Shown in pieces: positions 16,850 to 24,500 of a stretch of 64,000 bases of DNA. The DNA is from Streptomyces roseoviridis (GTDB lineage Bacteria; Actinomycetota; Actinomycetes; Streptomycetales; Streptomycetaceae), in assembly GCF_039535235.1 (NCBI RefSeq), contig NZ_BAAAWU010000001.1:1922001-1986000 (forward strand), read 5' to 3'. The notes beneath the pieces were generated by a model. It was not told the origin of the DNA and ran no database searches. It was given only the letters and a program-made list of their open reading frames with translations. Every line of letters starts with the position of its first letter. Position 1 is the stretch's first letter. Both the position numbers and the translations under genes were made by a program.

Positions 16850-17944
16850 CTAGAAGGGCGGCGGCACCAGGTCGTGCGGCGGCTGCCCCTGGTCGTGGGA
16901 CGGCTTGGCCTGGTCGTGCGGCGGCTGCCCCTGGTCGTGGGACGGCTTGGCCTGGTCGTGCGGCGGCTGCCCCTGGTCGTGGGACGGCTTGGCCTCGGAG
17001 TGGGGGGCCGCGGGGTGCTGCGGCGGCTGCGCCTGGTCGTGGTCCTGGGCCGGCTTCGCCTGGTCGTGCGGCGGCTTCGTCTCGGAGTCCGGGGCCGCGG
17101 GGTTCTGCGGCTGGCCCGAGGGCTTCTGGGTCACGGAGCCCTTCGGGAGGATCTCGCAGGAGCTGATGGAGGTCCGGGTGGAGACGGACTTCACGGTGCA
17201 GGTGTCCTTGCCGACGCCGGCGTCCACGGTGCCCCAGTGCTCGCCGACGATCAGCACGGCCCCGCCGGGCCCCTGGATGGTGTCGTCGCCCGGTCCGGAC
17301 TGGATCATGCCGCCGGACTCGGGGCCGAGCGCGGCGGCCTCGATGGTGTCGTTCTCGCTGCCGCCGAGGACCCGGCCGGAGAAGTCGATGACGCCGGTCT
17401 TGATGGTGTCCGCGCCGTCGTTGCCGGTGACGATGCCGCCGCCGCGGTTGAACTGGCCGGGCGCACCGTGGACCGAGCCGGTGGTGATCTTGTCGTTGCC
17501 GTCGTCGCCGTGGACGACGGCCCCCAGCTTGGCCCCGTCGCCGTGCACGGTGGCCACCTTGATGATGTCGTTGCCGCGGTTGCCGCGCACCATGCTGAAG
17601 GTGGTCTGCGGCACCAGGTGCTTGGTCCGGATGATGTCGTCGCCCTCGCCGCCGACCACGGCCGAGTCGATGACCAGGCCCCTGACCTCGATCATGTCGT
17701 TGCCGTTGCCGCCGGAGACGGTGACGCCCTCGATGTCGCTGTCACAGAAGATGTGGTCGTCCTTGGGCGTGCCGTTGACCTGCGCTCCGGGCGGGGCGGG
17801 GACGTCGTTGACCCAGCACTGGTGCATGGGGACGCGGGCGGAGGCGTGGGCGGGCACACCGGTGAGGGAGGCCGCGGCGACCAGGACGGCCAGGGCGGCG
17901 GGGCCGCGCAGCGATCTGCGGGGAGAGGGTGGCGTGGCGGGCAT
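16850..17944 (-). CDS. Secreted RTX-like calcium-binding repeat protein
   Basis: This 364-residue protein has a signal peptide (about 12-40, ending SLTGVPAHASA). At least seven degenerate hemolysin-type repeats of the GGxGxDxI kind follow between residues 75 and 250, for example GGNGNDMIEV, GGEGDDII and SGPGDDTI. In proteins with this repeat Ca2+ binds between turns of a parallel beta-roll. After a Cys-containing segment, the last 80 residues are a hydrophilic Pro/His/Asp/Gln tail with exact 14-residue repeats. The ATG at 17944 is preceded by AGAGGAGA, which decides the start. The substrate, partner and function are unknown. Confidence 0.8.
   Translation of the reverse strand: MPATPPSPRRSLRGPAALAVLVAAASLTGVPAHASARVPMHQCWVNDVPAPPGAQVNGTPKDDHIFCDSDIEGVTVSGGNGNDMIEVRGLVIDSAVVGGEGDDIIRTKHLVPQTTFSMVRGNRGNDIIKVATVHGDGAKLGAVVHGDDGNDKITTGSVHGAPGQFNRGGGIVTGNDGADTIKTGVIDFSGRVLGGSENDTIEAAALGPESGGMIQSGPGDDTIQGPGGAVLIVGEHWGTVDAGVGKDTCTVKSVSTRTSISSCEILPKGSVTQKPSGQPQNPAAPDSETKPPHDQAKPAQDHDQAQPPQHPAAPHSEAKPSHDQGQPPHDQAKPSHDQGQPPHDQAKPSHDQGQPPHDLVPPPF
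16871..16994 (-). repeat. Three tandem 42-bp repeats encoding a His/Asp/Gln/Pro tail
   Basis: The unit KPSHDQGQPPHDQA occurs three times in succession with almost identical DNA (units starting at 16871, 16913 and 16955). Related but diverged units continue to about 17090. Copy number probably varies between strains. Confidence 0.85.
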
Positions 17945-18003
17945 GGGATCTCCTCTGCGGTGGGGAGCGGGGTGGTACGGGGGTGAGGTGGGGTTCGGGG
18001 ACG

Positions 18004-18037
18004 CGGCCGGGCCGGCGACGCCGTACAGGCCCGGCCG
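18004..18037 (-). terminator. Hairpin after rppA
   Basis: Ten-base perfect arms (18004-18013 and 18028-18037) lie immediately downstream of the rppA stop codon in its direction of transcription. There is a 14-base loop and no T-run. Confidence 0.55.
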
Positions 18038-18041
18038 GTGG

Positions 18042-19178
18042 TCAGGCGGCGGTGGTGCGGACCGGGGTGGCGTGCCGGGGCGCATAGCCCACGATGCGGC
18101 GCGCGTTCAGGCTCGTGTCCTGCGCGGGCTGCCCGTTCGTCCACCGCCCCAGGCACATCTCGGCGGTGATGCCCGGGCCGAAGCCGGCCAGGATGCCCCG
18201 CGCGCCCTCCGGAAGACCGCCCTCGTCGAAGAGCCGGCGCACCGCGTCCAGGACGACGGCGCTGGCGATGTTGCCGTACTCCGTCAGGGTGGCCCGGCTG
18301 AACCGGAAGTCCTCCGGGGGCACTTCGAGGAAGCGGCTGAGGTCGTCCAGGATGCGCGGGCCGCCCGCGTGGATGATGTAGAAGTCCAGCTTGCCGGCGT
18401 CCCAGCCGTGTTCGCCGGCGAGTTCGCGCAGCGCCGGGGCGAGGGGTTCCATCGTGCCGGGCACCCGCTTGTCGAGCAGGAAGTGGAAGCCGGTGGCGCG
18501 GACGCTGTAGGCGATCCAGTCCTCGGTGTCGGGCACGAGGTAGGAGTTGTTGCGTTCCAGGGCGATGCCGGTGCCGCCGCGGCCCCGGACGACGGCGGAG
18601 GCCACCGCGTCGCCGAACAGGCCGTTGGACAGCAGCGATCCGACGCCGAGGTCGGTGGGCTGGTAGCACAGCGAGCAGAACTCGCAGGCCACGATGAGGA
18701 CGTTGGCGTCCGGGTAGGCGGTGCAGAAGTCGTGCGCCCGGTTGACGGCCGCGCCGCCCGCCGCGCACCCGAGCTGGGCGATGGGCATCTGCCGGGTGTG
18801 GCTGGGGAAGCCCATGGTGTTGATGAGCCAGGCGGTGAGCGAGGGCATCATGAAGCCCGTGCACGACACGTACACGATCATGTCGATGTCCTGGGGGCCC
18901 AGACCGGCGTTGTCCAGGGCCTCCTTGATCACCGCGGGCACGCGGGCCTTCGCCTCGGCCTCGTAGAGCGCGTTGCGCTCCTCGAAACCGGGATGTTTCA
19001 GGGTCTCCTCGATCGGCTGCACGATGTGCCGACGGGTGACCCCGGTGTTCCCGATCAGCCTGAGGGCGAGGGCCAGTTGGGGGTGGTCGGCATGGCGTGA
19101 GCGGGCGAGCTCGAGGGTCTCCTCCATCGTGATCACGTACTCGGGTACGGACACCGCGGGTTTGCACAGAGTCACCAC
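18042..19178 (-). CDS. rppA: Type III polyketide synthase, 1,3,6,8-tetrahydroxynaphthalene synthase
   Basis: This 378-residue chalcone-synthase-family enzyme condenses five malonyl-CoA units to THN, the precursor of flaviolin and melanin-like pigments. The N terminus (MVTLCKPAVSVPE) and the triad spacing are RppA-like: Cys138 in QLGCAAGG, His270 in IIHAGG and Asn303 in YGNIAS. The Cys-containing VACEFCSLCYQPT region is also typical. Two adjacent GTGs are possible starts. The first (19178) matches the family length and has GGAG nine bases upstream. The gene is divergent from a P450, whereas rppA and its P450 often lie in one operon. Confidence 0.93.
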   Translation of the reverse strand: MVTLCKPAVSVPEYVITMEETLELARSRHADHPQLALALRLIGNTGVTRRHIVQPIEETLKHPGFEERNALYEAEAKARVPAVIKEALDNAGLGPQDIDMIVYVSCTGFMMPSLTAWLINTMGFPSHTRQMPIAQLGCAAGGAAVNRAHDFCTAYPDANVLIVACEFCSLCYQPTDLGVGSLLSNGLFGDAVASAVVRGRGGTGIALERNNSYLVPDTEDWIAYSVRATGFHFLLDKRVPGTMEPLAPALRELAGEHGWDAGKLDFYIIHAGGPRILDDLSRFLEVPPEDFRFSRATLTEYGNIASAVVLDAVRRLFDEGGLPEGARGILAGFGPGITAEMCLGRWTNGQPAQDTSLNARRIVGYAPRHATPVRTTAA

Positions 19179-19367
19179 GACACGCGCTCCTTCGTCTCGT
19201 TCGCCGTGAACTGGGCCCACACTCACCCCGGCGTCGCGAGCCCGCAACCGCGAGAGCGACCGGACGGTCGCGGAACGTGACCGCGGGCGGGCCGGGCGCG
19301 TCCTCCGTTCAGGGGGCTGTCGGCGCTCGGCGTGTCGCGGTCGGGCCCCGCCGGGAACAGCCCTGTC

Positions 19368-20630
19368 ATGACCTCCGAACCCACCACCTCCCCGCCCCCG
19401 GCGGCCGCTCCCCCGGCCCCGGTCCCCCCGGGTGAGTCCCGGCCCGTCCGCACCTGGGCGGTCGAGGACCTGCCGGCCCTCGACTTCGACCCGCTGCTGA
19501 CGGAACTGCTCCGCGACGAGCCCGTCGCCCGGATCCGGCTGCCGTTCGGCGCGGACCACGAGGCGTGGCTGGTCACCCGGTACGACGACGTCCGCGCGGT
19601 GACCTCCGACCCGCGGTTCAGCCGGACGGCCCTGCTGGACCGCCCGGTGACCGGGATGACGGGCCACATGGTGGCCTCCAAGGCGGCGCTGAACTACGCC
19701 GATCCGCCGTACCACACCCAGCTCCGCAAGGCGGTGACGAAGGCGTTCACCGGGCAGTCGACCAAACGGCTGCGTCCGCTCGCCCAGGCGACCACGGACC
19801 GGCTCCTCGACGCCATGGAGCGGGCCGGGCGTCCCGCCGACCTGATGAAGCACCTGCACGGGCCGCTGCCGATGGCGGTGGTGTGCGACCTGCTCGGCAT
19901 TCCCGAGGAGGACCGGGCGGAACTCGCCTCCTGGCCGGACCTGATCCTGTCCTCGGGTCCCGGCCCGGAGAGCAGCCGGGCCGCGAAGGCCCAGATCCAC
20001 GGCTACATCTCCCGGCTCCTCGAACAGCGCCGGGCCGAGCCGTCCGACGACCTGGCCGGGGTGCTCGCCGAGTCCCTGGCCGAGGGCCGCGTCGACAACG
20101 ACGAGGCCGTGTCGCTCGCCATGGCGATCCTGATCAGCGGCGCGCACGCGGTACGCAACAACAGCGCCAACATGGTCTACCTGCTGCTCACCCGGCCGGA
20201 CCTGGCCGACCGGCTGCGCGCCGAACCGGAGCTGCTGCCGCAGGCCGTGGACGAGCTGCTGCGCTGGATCCCGCACCGCAACGGCGTCGGCCTGCCCAGG
20301 ATCGCCCTGGAGGACGTGGAGGTCGGCGGGGTGCTGATCCGGGCCGGCGAGGCGGTGTACGCCTCCTACCTGGCCGCCAACCGCGACCCGGAGGTCTTCG
20401 AGGACCCGCACACCGTCGACTTCGACCGTACGGGTGTCGGGCACGTCTCCTTCGGCCACGGGCCCCACCACTGCATGGGCGCCATGCTGACCCGGATGGA
20501 GTCCGAGGTGATGCTCTCCACGCTGCTCACCCGCTATCCGCGGCTGCGGCTCGCGGGCCGCCCCGAGGAGACGGAGTTCCAGTCCAAGGGACTGATCCGC
20601 GGGCCGAGGGAGCTGTGGGTCACGTGGTGA
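19368..20630 (+). CDS. Cytochrome P450, CYP158-like, probable THN/flaviolin tailoring enzyme
   Basis: This 420-residue soluble P450 has heme ligand Cys369 in FGHGPHHCMG and the ExxR pair Glu296/Arg299 in DELLRW. The I-helix lacks the usual acid/alcohol pair: the position reads SGAHAV, so His260 and Ala261 replace Glu/Asp and Thr. CYP158A2, which couples flaviolin, also has Ala instead of Thr there, which supports a pigment role next to rppA. Residues 1-25 are Pro/Ala-rich. The ATG at 19368 is a reasoned choice but its ribosome binding site is weak. The 3' end overlaps ribF by 11 bp on the opposite strand. Confidence 0.88.
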   Translation: MTSEPTTSPPPAAAPPAPVPPGESRPVRTWAVEDLPALDFDPLLTELLRDEPVARIRLPFGADHEAWLVTRYDDVRAVTSDPRFSRTALLDRPVTGMTGHMVASKAALNYADPPYHTQLRKAVTKAFTGQSTKRLRPLAQATTDRLLDAMERAGRPADLMKHLHGPLPMAVVCDLLGIPEEDRAELASWPDLILSSGPGPESSRAAKAQIHGYISRLLEQRRAEPSDDLAGVLAESLAEGRVDNDEAVSLAMAILISGAHAVRNNSANMVYLLLTRPDLADRLRAEPELLPQAVDELLRWIPHRNGVGLPRIALEDVEVGGVLIRAGEAVYASYLAANRDPEVFEDPHTVDFDRTGVGHVSFGHGPHHCMGAMLTRMESEVMLSTLLTRYPRLRLAGRPEETEFQSKGLIRGPRELWVTW

Positions 20631-21591
20631 CCGGGCGTCCGCCCCGGTCGTAGGCGGCGGTCAGCTCGCGGCACTTGGCGACGTCGTCGGCCATCGCCGC
20701 GAGCAGGTCGTCGAGGGTGTCGAACTTGAGCATCCCGCGCACGTAGGCGAGGAAGTCGACGGTCACGTGCAGGCCGTACAGGTCCAGGCCCTCGCGGTCG
20801 ATCGCGTACGCCTCCACGGTCCGCTCCGTGCCGTCGAACTGCGGGTTGGTGCCCACCGAGATCGCGGCGGGCATCCGCTCGCCGTCGGCGGTCAGCCAGC
20901 CCGCGTAGACGCCGTCGGCCGGGATCGCGGTGTGCGGCAGGGTCTCGACGTTGGCCGTCGGGAAGCCGAGCTCGCGGCCGCGCTGGGCGCCGCGCACGAC
21001 GATGCCCTCGACGCGGTGCGGGCGGCCCAGGATCTCGGCGGCGCCCGCCATGTCGCCCTCGGCGACGAGCCGGCGGGCGAGCGTCGAGGAGAACGGCTCC
21101 CCGCCGCCCGCGGTGCCGCTCACCCGCAGGTCGATCACCTCGACCTCGTAGTCGTACGTGGCGCCGAGCTCGGCCAGGAAGTCGACGTTGCCGGCGGCCC
21201 GGTGGCCGAAGCGGAAGTTGGGGCCCTCGATCACGCGCTTGGCGTGCAGCTTGTCGACGAGGACCTTCACGATGAAGTCCGCCGGGGACAGCTGCGAGAA
21301 CTCCGCCGTGAAGGGCAGGATCAGCACCGCGTCCACGCCGAGCTCGGCCATCAGCTCGGCCCGCCGGTGGTGCGGGGCCAGCAGCGGCGGGTGGCTGCCG
21401 GGGCGGACGACCTCGGAGGGGTGCGGGTCGAAGGTGACGACCACCGAGGGGATGCCCAGCTCGCGGGCGCGCTCCACGGCCCGGCCGATGATGAGCTGGT
21501 GCCCGCGGTGCACGCCGTCGTAGGAGCCGATGGTGACGACGCTGCGCCCCCAGTCCTCGGGAATGTCCTCCAAGCCACGCCAGCGCTGCAC
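20620..21591 (-). CDS. ribF: Bifunctional riboflavin kinase / FAD synthetase
   Basis: This 323-residue enzyme makes FMN and FAD from riboflavin. The N-terminal nucleotidyltransferase domain shows GSYDGVHRGHQ, TFDPHPSEVV and the EGPNFRFGH loop. The C-terminal kinase domain shows RGRELGFPTANV, PADGVYAGW and SVGTNPQFDG. The GTG at 21591 gives the normal RibF length and N terminus (VQRWRGLEDIP) and has AGGAG eight bases upstream. The same frame is open far upstream into the NTPase gene, so RibF may be made both alone and as the end of a giant fusion. Loss of RibF is expected to be lethal. Confidence 0.93.
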   Translation of the reverse strand: MQRWRGLEDIPEDWGRSVVTIGSYDGVHRGHQLIIGRAVERARELGIPSVVVTFDPHPSEVVRPGSHPPLLAPHHRRAELMAELGVDAVLILPFTAEFSQLSPADFIVKVLVDKLHAKRVIEGPNFRFGHRAAGNVDFLAELGATYDYEVEVIDLRVSGTAGGGEPFSSTLARRLVAEGDMAGAAEILGRPHRVEGIVVRGAQRGRELGFPTANVETLPHTAIPADGVYAGWLTADGERMPAAISVGTNPQFDGTERTVEAYAIDREGLDLYGLHVTVDFLAYVRGMLKFDTLDDLLAAMADDVAKCRELTAAYDRGGRPVTT

Positions 21592-24500
21592 TGTGACCGC
21601 TCCTCGTCCGCCTGTACCCATGTCCGCGTGTACGCCTGTTGGCGCAGGTCTAAGACTGCCATGAGCATGCGGCTTCGTAGGCATCGGCATGGTGTCGGCC
21701 ATGTCTCGTGGTCCGGCCCGCAACTCCCCGCGCAGGAAGCGGGAGGCGCCGGTGCCGGGGGCGGCGAGGACGGGCGCGAGGGCGGCGCGGGCGGCCGGGA
21801 GGGCCAGGAGCCGGGTCACCAGCGGGTGCAGGACGCAGCGGACCACCGGGCCCTCTTCGAGGCGGCGGTCGACGAAGGCGGCGACCAGCGGGGCGCCCTC
21901 CGGATGCCGCTCGGCGTACTCGGCGACGAGGGCGGCCGCGCGGCGCGCGAGGCGGGGCGTGTCCACCTCGGCGAGGACGCGCAGGACGGGGCCCGGGTCG
22001 GAGCCGTGGAGCCGGGCCCCGAGGGCGTCGAGGACCGGTTCGGGGTGGGTGGGCAGGGCGGCGGCGAGGGCGTCCACGGGCACGTCGGGGTCGGCGAGCG
22101 CGCGGGGCAGGAACCGGCCGCGGACGTCCGGGTCGCGGAGCAGCAGCCCGAGGGCGGCGCCGTGCAGGGGGCGGTCGGCGGGGCGGGCGAGCAGGGCGAG
22201 GGCCGCGTAGCGCAGGGTGCCGCGGTCGGCGGGGTCCGTGGCGTGCGGGGCGACGAGGGTCCCGTACGCCGCTGCCGCCGCACGCCGCTCGGGGCGGCCG
22301 TCGTCGTGCGCCCACCGGTCGACGGCCCGGCACACGGCCGCCGGTTCGTCCTCGGCGAGCGCCGCGAGGAGCCCTTCGGCGAGCGGGTGGGCGGTGGCGA
22401 CCAGGGCCTCGCACAGGTCGTCCACGGCGAGCGAGCGGTGGGTGTGCAGGAGCGCCTGGGCGGCGGTGCCGACGGTGGCGCCGGGTGCGGCGACGAGGGG
22501 CCGCTCGTCGCCGAACCACCGGCACAGCAGGGGTTGTACGCCGCGCGGGTCGGCGACGAGGCGGGCGGCGGCGAGGTCGAGGAACCGGGGGCCGCGCGCG
22601 GCGGGCGGCGGGTCGGCGACCACGAGCCGCCGCAGCAGATCGAGCCCTTCCCCCTCGCCGACCCGCAGCCCGCCCCAGAACTCCGGCTCGAACCCCCGCA
22701 CCGTGCCGGCGCCGACGAGATCGGCGAGCCGCCGCAGCACGGGCAGGTACGGCCGTGCGTCCCGCGTCCCCGCGAGCACCCCGCGCAGCAGTCGCGAGGC
22801 CCACCACGCCCCTTCGGCCCGCAGCCCCACCGCCCCCACCCGGGGCCGGGGGACCCGCACCGCGGAGTCGGCGCCTCGCAGCACCCTCGCGCCCGCCGGG
22901 ACGGCCTCGCCCGCGCCCGAGCCCGGGACGGTCAGGGGCGCGGTGGCGGGGGGCACACCGGACCCGGTGTCCACGGGGCCGGTGCCGCCCGCACCCGGGG
23001 CGGCCGGGGGCGCGGCGGCGTCCCGCGGGGCCACGGCCACTGACCCGGCCGGAGCCCATGCCTCCGGGCCTGCGGCCGGCGGCGCGCCCGCGGGGGGTGG
23101 CGCCGGGGCCCGGGCTGCCGTACGGACGGCCGCCGGGGCGCCGGGTGCGGGCACCACCGGGTCCAGGGCCCTGCGGGCGGCTTCCGCCGGGTGTGCCACG
23201 TCCGTGCCCGGGGCTCCGCCTCCCGGCACGGAGGTGGCCCAGCCGCGGGGCTCTCCCGCACGCCACGCGGCCACCGCCTGCTGACCGGCCACCGCCTGCT
23301 GACCGGCCCACGGCCCGGCGCCGGCCGCGTATTCGCTCTCGCCGGCGCCGGAGCCCATCAGGGCCGCGGCGGCGTGTGCGGCCTCGGCTCCGGCCGCCCC
23401 CGCCGAAGGGACCGTGTCCCGAGCGCGGGGCACCACGCCCACCGGCGCGTCCGGAGCGGGCGCCTCCGGGCTGCCGGCGGGGCCGCTCTCGGATCCCGGC
23501 ACGGGAGGGGCGACACCACCCGGGTCCCCGGACCGGCCGGGTCCGGGCCCCTCTTGCGGACCGTCGACTGCCGCGCGCTGCCCGGAGGCGGCCCCCAGGT
23601 GCGCCGCACCGGACGGCGCCGTGGCGGGCCACTCCCGGGCGCTGGAGGAGGCCCCCAGGTGCGCCGCACCGGACGGCGCCGTGGCGGGCCACTCCCGGGC
23701 GCTGGAGGAGGCCGCGCCTCCACCTGCGGCCGGGGCGGGCGCCGCGACACCCCAGGTGACGGCACCGACGGCCCGCGCCGGGTGTGCGCTATCCGCCGCC
23801 GGGGCGGCTCCAGGGGCGCCGGGCGCCGGCGCGGCGGCCCATGCCACAGGCGCTGCGGCCGGGCCGTGCGGTCCCTCGCGGCCGGGTCCGTCGGCCGCAG
23901 CCCGGGCCGTCGGCTCCGCCGGCCCGGCGGCGGGGGCCACGCCGGTGTCCGCCAGGACGGGTCGGGCCACGCCCGAGGCGCACCACGCGCCCGCGCCGGT
24001 TCCGGGCCCCCCTGCCGGCCCGCGCCCGACCGCGTCCGCGGCCGCAGGTGCCGGGGCCGCGCCCGCCCGGTGCCGCCCCCGGGCGGGAGGGGCGGACGAG
24101 GAGCCCTCACCCGTGACCGGCGGCACGGCTTCGGGCACACCGGCCCCGCCTTGCGTCCCGTACGCACGCGGCGCCTGCGAAGCCGCCACGCCGTCGGGCT
24201 CCTCGGCAGCCGCCGGCCACACGGCGTCCGGCGCTTCGCGCCCCGGGCCGGCCCCCAGAGCTGCTGCCCCCGCCCCTGGCCCGAAGCTCTCCAGCGCGTC
24301 CACCAGGTGCGTCAGGCGTGGGATCAGCGCGGTCGGGCCGTGGTCGTGGTGGAGGTGGTGGAGGGACTGGAGGACGGGTCCGATGCGGTGGCGGGGGACG
24401 GGGAGGGGGGCCGGGTGGTGGATCAGGGTGTCGAGGGCGCGGTCGATGTCGAGGTGGGTGCCCTGGAGCCAGTCGGCGACCTCCTCGTGGGCGAAGCGGT

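Noticed and set aside
16850..17090. CRISPR-like array
   Set aside because: The evenly spaced 42-bp repeats have no unique spacers and encode an in-frame peptide repeat.
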